Assembly (NCBI GenBank): GCA_002390745.1
Contig: DGQK01000023.1
Coordinates: forward strand, 98,377 to 162,376
From: Bacteroidetes bacterium UBA4416
GTDB taxonomy: Bacteria > Bacteroidota > Bacteroidia > B-17B0 > Aurantibacillaceae
Direction of reading: 5' to 3'
DNA: 64,000 nt
Within the stretch, counting starts at the first letter, position 1. Each line of letters starts with the position of its first letter. The translations under genes and the position numbers were made by a program. The notes beneath the pieces are model-generated. The model was not told the origin of the DNA. It worked only from the letters and a program-made list of their open reading frames with translations, and made no database searches. This document shows positions 41,835-50,654 of this stretch, piece after piece.

Positions 41835-44666
41835 ATGAAGCTACTATTATTTTTGATTTTAGCGGTCGGAGCCAGGCTCTACGGCCAGCTTCCTTTTCCT
41901 GCATACTCGCCACCGCAGTCTGTTGCGTACTCCATAGATAATACAACCTCTTCCGGCTATAATGTAGGAGGTGTCACTTATTACGGGCACACAAGCAAGG
42001 ATGAAATTATTGTGGCGCAAAACGGGCCGGTCATTGTAAACGACAATTCTTATGTAGATTATAGCTCGGAGCATGTGGTGACGCTTAAGCCTGGGTTCGA
42101 GGTTGGTAATTTGGGTCCTATCTCCGTTTTCAGCGCTAATACAAACCGCTATAACCGTGACAACGACATCCTCACTTTTGGTGCGATGATAATGAGCAAC
42201 CATCCCAATGCAGACGTGGGCGCCTACGAGCGTTTCGAGATCGGGCTGGACCCGGGCAGTATTTATCTTACAAGTATTGACAACTTCTTAAATGGAGGGA
42301 CAGGCATAAACCCTTATGATCCGAAGCAGATCAGGTTTGAAGCTGTGGTGACTTATACCTCTCCGACAGCAATTTGGCCTAACCTTATTTTAGGGGTCAA
42401 CAGCGTTACCTTTAACGGATTTTACTATAAGGATTTTAGTGTCACGAACAATAGTTTTACGCCTCTGAATACCCCTTATCCGTTCCGCATTCGCATGGCG
42501 TTACCGTGGGGTATGGTGTCCTATACAAATTCTAATGTGGTTGATGTCGCTGTGCGCATGTACGTCAACGGTGTTCAGACAGGGGGCGTGTTCAAAAATC
42601 AGATTACCATTCATAATACCAATAAGAAAGGTTTCCTTCACATTAATTCCTACAATAAACTTTATGCAGATCGTAAAGCGGCATATTTGGGCATTGGGCA
42701 GGGTATAGGCTATGCGGAGGAACCGATTGAATATGGGTACAATCACGCCAGCTTTACAAAACAACGGGGTTATATCAGCGATCTCGCGGCTAAAGGTGGA
42801 AACTTCCTGCGATTAAGGATGGACCCCTGGAGCAATGGCGTGGAATGGGAAGAGGCAGGCGTGTATGGCAGCAAAAGGACTTACAATGATGTGGCGCAAA
42901 GGCCTGAGAACTTTGACCGGCAGTTCCACGCCTGGGAGCTGGATAAAACGTTGGAGCTGTGCGAGGCGCTAGACATAAATATGATGTTATGCCTGGAACA
43001 GGATCAGGTGCTGAGCGATTATGATCCCTATAACCACAATTACAATTATCCCTACTTATGGCCCTCTCCGGGTTATACTGTTACACCGCGTCACCCGTAT
43101 GCGCCTCTGCCAGGTGTTAATGGAAATATACGCAGTGTATTTACGGATCAACAAGCACGAGATTACTTTAAGCAGCGGATGTATTATGTAAACGCCCGCT
43201 TCGGCTATAGCCCGGCTATCGGTATGTACCAACTTATGAACGAAACAGATAACATTGGGGTGTATGGAACGGATAGTCATGGCAATATGACACACTATAA
43301 TGACGATCAAGGTTGGCAGTCTGACATAAACAGCTGGCATTGTGAAATGGCGAGTTATTTAAAAAACGCCTATCCTTACCATATTACAATGACTGGATAC
43401 GGACGAGGACCACAACCAGCCGATAATAGCTATGCATGCATGGACGTGGAAAGTAAGAATGACTATACCGATGGCTATGACCAAAATTATGATAAAAGAA
43501 ACGAGCTTGTTAACTCTCAGAAAAAGGCTTTTGTTTTCGGAGAGCTTGGGAGCGGCTGCGCAGATGTTGATAAATGTAGCGACGTACCGTTTCACACGGC
43601 GGTAATGTCCTCCGCATTTAAGGGGCATTTAGTTAACGGCCTTTTTTGGAATGACTGGCAAGATGTAAATAATCTTGGTCATAGAAATAATTTTCCGATC
43701 CTCAAAGCCTTCTTTGACAATGTAGATTTGGGATCTATTGATTGGCAACCAGGTTTGGCTAAAAATTCTGGTTATGGATCAAGCGCAAATAAGGAAGTTG
43801 TCACTTTCTATATGACGGATAAAGATAAATTGTCAAATAAAGCCATTGGCTTTGCTCAGAATTATGCCTATAACGCGATGACAAATGGTTGCTCATATAC
43901 AGACATAGGATGCGGTGCCATCAATACGGGGGGAGCCGATGTGTTCAATCAATTCCCTGACCCGCAGGTCAAAGTGAGTGCATTAAGGCCCGGCACAAAC
44001 TACGATGTTGAGATTTATGATGCGCATACTGGTGGTTACATTGTTACCTTAGTTAACAGGAATACAGCTTTTGATGGAACTTTGCTGTTCCGGCAGGATC
44101 TTGGTTGGCAAGATAATAACGGGAGCCCTCCTTCTATTCTGTTCAAATTGGAAAGGAGTAACTGCTCAAGCTGCCGGACTAATACTGATGATGTCGCGTA
44201 TAATTACGTGTTTCCCGTCAACGATACATTTAATTTATCTATTCCTGAAGACGAGGGATATAGCGATATACGATGGATTGAGCACGACAAAATAATTTCC
44301 GGCAATCCTGCCTTAAACTATTCCTATAAAAGCAGCGGCAATTACATAATTTACACTAAATTTATAGATAAGGAAGGAAAAAGGTACAACGTCATTAATA
44401 ATATTGAAATAACGGATCATACAACACAAGAACTAAAATCTATCTCAGTTTATCCCAATCCTACTGAAGGCATTTTCAGTGTAAACTATGGTGAGCAAAA
44501 AGACCAAGTAGTCTACACTATTCTTTACGATGCTTCTGGAAAAGTTCTCATGTCCAGCAGAGTAGTAGAAAAAATTGATATTTCAAACTATTCAAGCGGC
44601 CTTTATTTTTTAAGAATTATTGAAAAAAATGGTAAGTCAACTCTATTTAAGATTATTAAAAACTAA
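41835..44666 (+). CDS. T9SS-secreted glycoside hydrolase-like protein (clan GH-A fold)
   Basis: 943 residues. Signal MKLLLFLILAVGARLYGQ; an N-terminal beta domain (about 20-280). A TIM-barrel-like region has GNFLRLRMDPWSNGVEWEEAG, ELDKTLELCEALDINMMLCLEQ, GMYQLMNETDNIGVYG (Glu470, likely acid/base after Asn) and KKAFVFGELGSG (Glu570, likely nucleophile), a 100-residue spacing usual in clan GH-A. Then a beta region, and the T9SS type A sorting domain (SISVYPNPTEGIFSVNY ... LYDASGKVLMSS ... NYSSGLYFLRIIEKNGKSTLFKIIKN). Substrate unknown. By eye the 3' third is more AT-rich. The next gene starts 38 bases before its stop, in another frame. Confidence 0.78.
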   Translation: MKLLLFLILAVGARLYGQLPFPAYSPPQSVAYSIDNTTSSGYNVGGVTYYGHTSKDEIIVAQNGPVIVNDNSYVDYSSEHVVTLKPGFEVGNLGPISVFSANTNRYNRDNDILTFGAMIMSNHPNADVGAYERFEIGLDPGSIYLTSIDNFLNGGTGINPYDPKQIRFEAVVTYTSPTAIWPNLILGVNSVTFNGFYYKDFSVTNNSFTPLNTPYPFRIRMALPWGMVSYTNSNVVDVAVRMYVNGVQTGGVFKNQITIHNTNKKGFLHINSYNKLYADRKAAYLGIGQGIGYAEEPIEYGYNHASFTKQRGYISDLAAKGGNFLRLRMDPWSNGVEWEEAGVYGSKRTYNDVAQRPENFDRQFHAWELDKTLELCEALDINMMLCLEQDQVLSDYDPYNHNYNYPYLWPSPGYTVTPRHPYAPLPGVNGNIRSVFTDQQARDYFKQRMYYVNARFGYSPAIGMYQLMNETDNIGVYGTDSHGNMTHYNDDQGWQSDINSWHCEMASYLKNAYPYHITMTGYGRGPQPADNSYACMDVESKNDYTDGYDQNYDKRNELVNSQKKAFVFGELGSGCADVDKCSDVPFHTAVMSSAFKGHLVNGLFWNDWQDVNNLGHRNNFPILKAFFDNVDLGSIDWQPGLAKNSGYGSSANKEVVTFYMTDKDKLSNKAIGFAQNYAYNAMTNGCSYTDIGCGAINTGGADVFNQFPDPQVKVSALRPGTNYDVEIYDAHTGGYIVTLVNRNTAFDGTLLFRQDLGWQDNNGSPPSILFKLERSNCSSCRTNTDDVAYNYVFPVNDTFNLSIPEDEGYSDIRWIEHDKIISGNPALNYSYKSSGNYIIYTKFIDKEGKRYNVINNIEITDHTTQELKSISVYPNPTEGIFSVNYGEQKDQVVYTILYDASGKVLMSSRVVEKIDISNYSSGLYFLRIIEKNGKSTLFKIIKN

Positions 44667-45468
44667 GTGGCAGCTTACGGCATTCCTATTATTTTATGTA
44701 TCGCTATGCAATGCACAAAATGGGATCAGCTTTTATGCGGGGATGGGAGGCAACCAAGTGTTCTCTGAATACGCAAGCGTAGGGGATTTAAAAAATAAAG
44801 GAACCGGTAGAGTGTCCGCTTCTTTTAACGCGGGAACTAAACTAAAGTTCAGTAAACACTTATCCATTTCGCTTAACTACTTGTGGATTAAAAATCACAT
44901 TACTTCGCGTTTTAATAATGTCGATGTGACTTATTTTAATCACTATTCTCAAACCGGCGGCAGAGTTGGTAGCTTAACTTTCGTAGACGATCTCTATTTA
45001 TATGGAAACTGTGTCGGAGTTGGCATAAACTATGAAGTTCCCTTCTCAAAGAACAATCTTGTTTTTTCACTAGGTTTAAACAGAGCTTTGTTTGGATCAG
45101 CTAAGAACAGAATTGATCGATACTATGAAAGCATTCCTGCAAACTCAACCTATTCAAATATTGATCTTCGCCAAAGCTCAAATTTAGTAGGGACAAAGTT
45201 TTGGGCAGTAAATGCAAGTGTCAGGTATGACCGGATGATTCACAAAGATCAGATAGGAGTTTTTGCGCAGGCGATCTTCATGTATAATTTTATCGATTAT
45301 TCTTTTGAGTTTTCGCACGCTCCGTTAGGCTGGGAAGATCGCTACATTTATACCTATGGAAATGGCTCTTCAGAGGTAAATAGATACTACCGTCTTAAAT
45401 ACCATACCTTAAATTTTGCGCTAGGAATTTTTTACAATATAAGCTTTCGCAAACATGAAGATCATTAA
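44629..45468 (+). CDS. Outer-membrane barrel-like protein, cassette copy 1
   Basis: Start set at ATG 44629 (MVSQLYLRLLKTKWQLTAFLLFYVSLCNAQ), supported by the paralogue at 46753, where the overlap with the upstream reading frame is also exactly 38 bases. After the signal come alternating beta strands: ISFYAGMGGNQVFSEYAS, KLKFSKHLSISLNYLWIKNHI, DLYLYGNCVGVGINYEVPFSKNNLVFSLGLNRALFGS and the aromatic end LNFALGIFYNISFRKHEDH. Looks like a small outer-membrane porin-type barrel. Overlaps the lipoprotein gene by 14 bp. Confidence 0.72.
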   Translation: MVSQLYLRLLKTKWQLTAFLLFYVSLCNAQNGISFYAGMGGNQVFSEYASVGDLKNKGTGRVSASFNAGTKLKFSKHLSISLNYLWIKNHITSRFNNVDVTYFNHYSQTGGRVGSLTFVDDLYLYGNCVGVGINYEVPFSKNNLVFSLGLNRALFGSAKNRIDRYYESIPANSTYSNIDLRQSSNLVGTKFWAVNASVRYDRMIHKDQIGVFAQAIFMYNFIDYSFEFSHAPLGWEDRYIYTYGNGSSEVNRYYRLKYHTLNFALGIFYNISFRKHEDH

Positions 45469-45964
45469 TCTCATAACCTTAACCCTGATATTGATTGGCC
45501 TTGAAAGTTGCAAAAAAGAAAAGCGCCAGGATAACGTTATTACACCTTGCGTAGAACGGTGCAATTATTTTTCAGACTTTACAGGACATCATTGGCGTCA
45601 GGTTGGAGAATATGATGATTCTTCAATGTATGCGTTGAGCCATATTGATCTAATTCCATTGCCATCCAGTTATGTTTATCAACTTGATAGCTGTGACCTT
45701 GATAATGAGTGGGTAAACAATCCCAATGGCACTTCGTTTGTTCTTAATCGGTTAAAGTGTGATCCAACGGAAGTAGATACATTTTATCAACCGAACTGGA
45801 CAATGTCTGAGGACAAAAAAAATCTTTCACTCAGTAGCGGGGCATCATTTTATATCCATAGTTTAAGTTCAAATGAAATGAAGCTTTACTACTATTACAC
45901 CGCCAATCTACCAGGGCATCCTCCTATAAAATTTATCACCCTTAGAAAATTCAAATCAATTTAA
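45455..45964 (+). CDS. Lipocalin-like lipoprotein, cassette copy 1
   Basis: Lipoprotein signal ending IGLESC-KKEKR. The mature domain (CVERCNYFSDFTGHHWRQVGEYDDSS, SCDLDNEWVNNPNGTSFVLNRLKCDPTEVDTFYQPNWTMSEDKKNLSL) follows the pattern of Bacteroidota lipocalin-like lipoproteins (acidic C-D-x-D-N, Gly-turn, KCDP, then W and L). Paralogue at 47573-48082 (shared HHW[RK]QVG and FYYT/PPI[KR]F endings). Function unknown; second gene of the duplicated cassette. Confidence 0.7.
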   Translation: MKIINLITLTLILIGLESCKKEKRQDNVITPCVERCNYFSDFTGHHWRQVGEYDDSSMYALSHIDLIPLPSSYVYQLDSCDLDNEWVNNPNGTSFVLNRLKCDPTEVDTFYQPNWTMSEDKKNLSLSSGASFYIHSLSSNEMKLYYYYTANLPGHPPIKFITLRKFKSI

Positions 45965-45977
45965 TTACAACTCGAAA

Positions 45978-46499
45978 ATGAAAACAATATTATTGCTTCT
46001 TTCAATACTCCTAACAGGTGTATTGCAATCTCAAACCTGTATGATAAACCCTGATTTTATTGCGTCCTCAAAATATGGCTTTTATCCAAACGCCATTGTA
46101 GGTTTCGCAGGAGGGCGTGTTGGTGTTCAATACAATCAAAGCATCACGGTTAAAGCCAGGCTTGATACCACTGTAATGGTTGTAGGACTAACTCATATCT
46201 GCTTTACACGGTATGAGCTGGTTAGCCCGCCTAATGTCAGTAATTTTGGCCTGCCCCCAGGTTTAGCCCTTCAAGGTATCCCAACGGACCTAAAAACGCC
46301 TGCAAATGCCGTCAGCTGCGCTCTTATTACAGGCGTTCCAACAACGGCAGGGACATTCAATCTGAGTTTTCAGATCAAACGGTATGGCAATCCTACTGCT
46401 AATGTGTCAGATACCTGCCCAATGCCCCCTAATGTAAATTCAGGGATTGGTTTCGATATTTCTAATATCAATAACCTAACGATCAGCATTCAGCCATAA
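45978..46499 (+). CDS. Small secreted putative Ig-fold protein, cassette copy 1
   Basis: 173 residues. Signal MKTILLLLSILLTGVLQSQ; mature part begins TCMINPDFIASSKYGFYP. GGRVGVQYNQSITVKARLD, FGLPPGLALQGIP and CALITGVPTTAGTFNLSFQIK are the pattern of a putative Ig (cadherin-like He_PIG) domain, whose GxPxxxGxxxxxxxA-type ending matches GVPTTAG. Paralogue at 48093-48614, with very high local identity. Third gene of the cassette. Confidence 0.7.
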   Translation: MKTILLLLSILLTGVLQSQTCMINPDFIASSKYGFYPNAIVGFAGGRVGVQYNQSITVKARLDTTVMVVGLTHICFTRYELVSPPNVSNFGLPPGLALQGIPTDLKTPANAVSCALITGVPTTAGTFNLSFQIKRYGNPTANVSDTCPMPPNVNSGIGFDISNINNLTISIQP

Positions 46500-46589
46500 T
46501 AGACGTAACATGACGTAAAACATTGCGTAAATAAGGCTCATTATTAGTCACTTATGGATTTTGGATTTATGCCTCTAAAATGCAAAATA

Positions 46590-46790
46590 TAGGCTATTAT
46601 AATTATTTCACCTAATTCCGGTAGAGGCCTGTTTCATATAAACTATATACTTTGAAAGATGATGTTATGGTCGTAGTTATTTATGATTCATCAGGGAAAT
46701 GATATTGCCGATTTTTCAAGCGGCTTATATTTTATAAGGATTATACAAAATGATGGGACGACAAATACATACCGGATTGTTAAGGATTAG
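46590..46790 (+). pseudogene. Decayed T9SS C-terminal sorting domain
   Basis: Across three frames this stretch still reads like the end of the 41835-44666 product: SPNSGRGLFHINY (46608-46646; intact copy YPNPTEGIFSVNY), KDDVMVVVIYDSSGK (46655-46699; intact KDQVVYTILYDASGK), then DIADFSSGLYFIRIIQNDGT onward to a stop at 46788-46790. Frameshifts at about 46653 and 46700, and loss of the VLMSSRVVEKI segment. It lies just before cassette copy 2, in the same place as the intact domain before copy 1. Confidence 0.8.
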
Positions 46791-47595
46791 CATACTGTTC
46801 TTTTTGCTGCTGCTGTCCTTTTGGGGAGTTTCTCAAAAACGGTTGGGCTTTTATATTGGAACTGGGCCCAATACATCATTCTGTCAATACCTTAGGTCGG
46901 AATTGATAGATGGTGTATCTAAAGGCATACCTTCAGTGACGGGCAATGCGGCTGTAAAATTGAAGCTATCTAGGCACTTTTCTATTTCAGCCCAATATAC
47001 AAGGATAAGAAGCCGAATAAATGTTTCGATGAAAGATATTGAGGTCTATTACTTTGATCGGTACACTCAGCAGGGGAAAGTTATCGGCTATATGAACTTT
47101 AAAGATGAGCTGTATTTGTTCGGGAATCAAGTTGGGTTAAATTTCAACTATGAAATGCCTTTTGAAAAAAACACCCTGATTGTCGGTTTGGGTATAAACA
47201 GTGCATTCTATTCCTCTGGGCAGAACAAAATAATAAGGAATTACGAGAGTTTGCCAAATAACTCTGCGATCTCTGACATTAACCGCCGACAGTCTTCTGA
47301 GCTCGCTGGCCCGAATTTGATTTCCCCAGGCCTTTCGTTGACTTATGAATGCACGATTTTTTCAGATCGTGTTGGAGTATTTGGAAGACTGGAGTATAAT
47401 TACAATATCGAGGCCTATTCCTTCGATTACAAATGTTCCAATATGGGTTTAGTAGATGGCTACGAATACCGGGACAAGAGAGGAGCCGTATCAGCCTTCA
47501 AGTATTATTCGTTCTCTTTCCAAACGTTGAATTTCACAATCGGCGCCTTCATTAACCTTAATTTTAAAGCCAATGAAAAATCTTCAACTAATTAG
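46753..47595 (+). CDS. Outer-membrane barrel-like protein, cassette copy 2
   Basis: Paralogue of 44629-45468. The start is ATG 46753 (MGRQIHTGLLRISILFFLLLLSFWGVSQ), the second of two adjacent ATGs, because this keeps the 38-base overlap seen in copy 1. Shared features: GFYIGTGPNTSFCQY, LKLSRHFSISAQYTRI, ELYLFGNQVGLNFNYEMPFEKNTLIVGLGINSAF and the NFTIGAFINLNFK end. Overlaps the next gene by 23 bp. Predicted outer-membrane barrel. Confidence 0.72.
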   Translation: MGRQIHTGLLRISILFFLLLLSFWGVSQKRLGFYIGTGPNTSFCQYLRSELIDGVSKGIPSVTGNAAVKLKLSRHFSISAQYTRIRSRINVSMKDIEVYYFDRYTQQGKVIGYMNFKDELYLFGNQVGLNFNYEMPFEKNTLIVGLGINSAFYSSGQNKIIRNYESLPNNSAISDINRRQSSELAGPNLISPGLSLTYECTIFSDRVGVFGRLEYNYNIEAYSFDYKCSNMGLVDGYEYRDKRGAVSAFKYYSFSFQTLNFTIGAFINLNFKANEKSSTN

Positions 47596-48082
47596 GATTG
47601 CTCTTGCCGGGCTGCTGTTATGGAGCTGTAGAAAAGAAAAACTACCGGAGGTTAAGACAGTACCCTGTACTGAGCGATGCAACTACATTGCTGATTTCGT
47701 TGGGCACCATTGGAAGCAAGTTGGAGACTATGAGGATTCTTCTGCTTACGCCCTGAGCAATATTGGGTTAATGCCTTTGCCTACCTCATACTCTTACACC
47801 TTTAATAACTGCGACCGCGACAACGAGTGGGTTATCAACTCTGATGGATCGTCTTACGTCCTTAATCCGTTAAAATGCGGCTCTAACGAGCCAGATACGT
47901 TTTTTCAGCCTGCTTGGCGTATGTCGGATGACCGAAAGCAACTTATATTTTCTGGCGCATCTACGTTGTTTATCGAAAGTATTACCCCTTCTGAAATGAA
48001 GCTGTATTATTATTTTACCGTCAATCCTCCGAATCAACCACCTATTCGCTTTGTCCGCCTGTGGACTTACAAATCAATTTAA
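47573..48082 (+). CDS. Lipocalin-like lipoprotein, cassette copy 2
   Basis: Paralogue of 45455-45964. Signal MKNLQLIRIALAGLLLWSC then RKEK. Mature part CTERCNYIADFVGHHWKQVGDYEDSS, NCDRDNEWVINSDGSSYVLNPLKCGSNEPDTFFQPAWRMSDDRKQLIF, same length (169 aa) as copy 1. Start overlaps the barrel gene by 23 bp. Confidence 0.72.
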   Translation: MKNLQLIRIALAGLLLWSCRKEKLPEVKTVPCTERCNYIADFVGHHWKQVGDYEDSSAYALSNIGLMPLPTSYSYTFNNCDRDNEWVINSDGSSYVLNPLKCGSNEPDTFFQPAWRMSDDRKQLIFSGASTLFIESITPSEMKLYYYFTVNPPNQPPIRFVRLWTYKSI

Positions 48083-48092
48083 ACTAACTCAA

Positions 48093-48614
48093 ATGAAAGT
48101 AATACTATTTTTTCTTTCAATGATCATTACAAGCGGGATGCATGCTCAGAGCTGCATGATCAATCCCGATTTTATCGCTTCCTCCAAATATGGCTTTTAT
48201 CCGACCGCTAACGTAGGTTTTCCGGCAGGGCGTGTTGGTATTCCATACAATCAAAGTATCACGGTTAAAGCCAGGCTGGATACGACAATGACTATTGTCG
48301 CGCCAACTCACATCTGCTTTACACGCTATGAGCTGGTAAGCCCCTCCGGCGTTCCAAATTTTGGTCTTCCCCCGGGACTCGCCCTGCAAGGCACCCCCGC
48401 TGATCTTAAAACGCCGGGCAATGCAGTTAGCTGCGCGCTTATTACAGGTGTTCCCACAACAGCAGGTACTTATAACCTGAGTTTTCAGATCAAAACGTAT
48501 GGTGCTCCAACGGCCAACGTATCGGATGCGTGCCCTTTGCCACCGAACGTTAATTCAGGAGTAGGCGTGACGGTATCAAACATTACGAATCTGGCGATCG
48601 TCATACAGCCCTAG
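48093..48614 (+). CDS. Small secreted putative Ig-fold protein, cassette copy 2
   Basis: Start at MKVILFFLSMIITSGMHAQ, which aligns with copy 1; a longer frame from 48051 overlaps the lipoprotein gene. Shares SCMINPDFIASSKYGFYP, GRVGIPYNQSITVKARLDTT and CALITGVPTTAGTYNLSFQIK with 45978-46499. This is the best-conserved pair of the cassette, which suggests it matters most or was copied most recently. Confidence 0.72.
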   Translation: MKVILFFLSMIITSGMHAQSCMINPDFIASSKYGFYPTANVGFPAGRVGIPYNQSITVKARLDTTMTIVAPTHICFTRYELVSPSGVPNFGLPPGLALQGTPADLKTPGNAVSCALITGVPTTAGTYNLSFQIKTYGAPTANVSDACPLPPNVNSGVGVTVSNITNLAIVIQP

Positions 48615-48754
48615 TTGTATAAGTTTGAATCTGTTCTTTGTATTACAATAAGACCAGTATATCACAAGAAATAAAGGCCACCATTTCGCTTCCTTTTTAC
48701 CCGGGCCTGTCTAAAGAACTGTTTCCCGATCTTCCAATGAAAATTTGCCCCAAC

Positions 48755-48787
48755 AAAAAAGCCTGTCACGCATAGCGCAACAGGCTT
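48755..48787 (-). terminator. Terminator of glmS
   Basis: Stem AAAGCCTGT / ACAGGCTTT (48758-48766 / 48780-48788) with a 13-base loop, followed on the minus strand by a T-run (plus A-run at 48755-48760). Confidence 0.75.
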
Positions 48788-48809
48788 TCCATAAAGAGAA
48801 GACAGAATC

Positions 48810-50654
48810 TTATTCTACCGTCACGCTCTTCGCCAGGTTCCGTGGCTGATCAACGTTGCAGCCGCGCATCACGGCAATGTGATAGGAGAGCAGCTGCCAT
48901 GGGATCACCGATACCAGCGGTACCAGCGATTCGTCCGTTTCCGGGATTTCGATGGCGTAGTCGGCCATGCCTTTTACGTCTTTGTCGCCGGCCGTTACCA
49001 CAGCAATGATCCGGCCTTTGCGGGCCTTCACTTCTTGGATGTTGCTCACTACTTTTTCGTAGTTGGCACCTTTGGTGGCGATCACAAATACCGGCATCGC
49101 CTCATCGATCAGGGCAATAGGGCCGTGCTTCATCTCCGCCGCCGGATAGCCTTCGGCGTGGATATAAGAAATCTCTTTCAGCTTGAGCGCGCCTTCCAGG
49201 GCTACCGGGAAAGAATAGCCTCTTCCTAGGTACAGCGCATTGCTGGAATCCTTGTATTTGGCGGCAATTTTTTTGATGGCATCATTCAGCTTCAATACCT
49301 CTTCCACTTTCTGAGGGATCGATTCCATTTCGTACAAGAGCTGGCGGTAGCGGCTTTCGGCAATGGTGCCTTTTACCTTCGCCACATGAAGCGCCATCAG
49401 CGTGAGCACCGTTACCTGTGCCGTAAAGGCTTTGGTGCTGGCTACGCCGATCTCGGGGCCGGCATGCGTGTACGAGCCGGCATGCGTGGCGCGGGCAATA
49501 GACGAGCCTACGACATTGCACACGCCGAAGATCGTCGCACCTTTGGCTTTGGCCAGCTCAATGGCTGCCAGTGTATCCGCTGTTTCACCGCTCTGGGAAA
49601 TCGCAATGACGATGTCGTCGGAATAAATAATAGGATTGCGGTAACGGAACTCCGAAGCATATTCCACCTCTACCGGAATGCGCGTATACTCTTCAAATAA
49701 GTATTCGGCTACCATGCCTGCGTGCCAGGAGGTTCCGCAGGCCACTACCAGGATACGCTTGGCGTTTTTAAATTTCGTTTCGTGCTCTTCGATGCCGCCC
49801 ATCTTCAGGTGGCCTGTCGAGGAGTTCAGGCGCCCGCGCATACTATCGAAGATAGAACGCGGCTGCTCGTAGATCTCTTTCAGCATGAAATGGTCGTAGC
49901 CCCCTTTTTCGATGGCTTCCAGCTCCATTTCCAGCTCCTGCACATAAGGCGTGATCTCCTTGTCGCGGATGGTGCGGATCTTCAGGTCTTCGCCGCGGCG
50001 GATGATGGCCACGTGCTCGTCTTCGATATACACCACATTTTTTGTGTATTCAACGATGGGCGAAGCATCGGAGGCAATGAAGAACTCATTGCTGCCCACA
50101 CCGATCACCATCGGGCTGCCTTTCTTGGCGGCAAATAAAGTATCAGGATCGTTTTTGTCGAGCACCACAATAGCATAAGCGCCGATCACCTGCTTGAGAG
50201 CAGCCATAATGGCGTAGCCCAGCTTGATGCCCTCGTGCTGGCGTATATCTTCGATCAGGTGGATCAGCACTTCCGTATCGGTTTGCGAGAGGAAGGTATG
50301 GCCCCTCTTTTCGAGCCCTTCTTTCAGGGAAGCGTAGTTTTCGATGATCCCGTTGTGGATCATCACCAGGTCTTTGGTTTGTGAATAATGCGGGTGGGAG
50401 TTCACATCGTTTGGTTCGCCATGCGTTGCCCAGCGGGTGTGGCCTATGCCGATATTGCCGCTTTTATCCTTATCCCGGCTAAAATCCAGCAGATCGGAAA
50501 CCTTTCCTTTTTTCTTATACACATTCAGGTTGCCCGATCCCGAGATCATCGCCACCCCGGCGCTGTCGTAGCCGCGGTATTCCAAGCGCTGCAAGCCTTT
50601 AATGAGAATGGGAAACGCCTCACGGTTCCCGATGTATCCTACAATTCCACACAT
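48810..50654 (-). CDS. glmS: Glutamine--fructose-6-phosphate aminotransferase (isomerizing)
   Basis: First step of UDP-GlcNAc synthesis. Begins MCGIVGYIG with the catalytic N-terminal Cys. The glutaminase domain has YRGYDSAGVA, GIGHTRWATHGEPNDVNSHPH and HNGIIENY. The two SIS domains have VACGTSWHAG, ISQSGETADTLAA, STKAFTAQVTVL and LGRGYSFPVALEGALKLKEISYIHAEGYPAAEMKHGPIALID. The end LAKSVTVE is canonical. 614 aa. Monocistronic, with a terminator; no ribozyme of the glmS type is apparent upstream. Confidence 0.97.
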   Translation of the reverse strand: MCGIVGYIGNREAFPILIKGLQRLEYRGYDSAGVAMISGSGNLNVYKKKGKVSDLLDFSRDKDKSGNIGIGHTRWATHGEPNDVNSHPHYSQTKDLVMIHNGIIENYASLKEGLEKRGHTFLSQTDTEVLIHLIEDIRQHEGIKLGYAIMAALKQVIGAYAIVVLDKNDPDTLFAAKKGSPMVIGVGSNEFFIASDASPIVEYTKNVVYIEDEHVAIIRRGEDLKIRTIRDKEITPYVQELEMELEAIEKGGYDHFMLKEIYEQPRSIFDSMRGRLNSSTGHLKMGGIEEHETKFKNAKRILVVACGTSWHAGMVAEYLFEEYTRIPVEVEYASEFRYRNPIIYSDDIVIAISQSGETADTLAAIELAKAKGATIFGVCNVVGSSIARATHAGSYTHAGPEIGVASTKAFTAQVTVLTLMALHVAKVKGTIAESRYRQLLYEMESIPQKVEEVLKLNDAIKKIAAKYKDSSNALYLGRGYSFPVALEGALKLKEISYIHAEGYPAAEMKHGPIALIDEAMPVFVIATKGANYEKVVSNIQEVKARKGRIIAVVTAGDKDVKGMADYAIEIPETDESLVPLVSVIPWQLLSYHIAVMRGCNVDQPRNLAKSVTVE

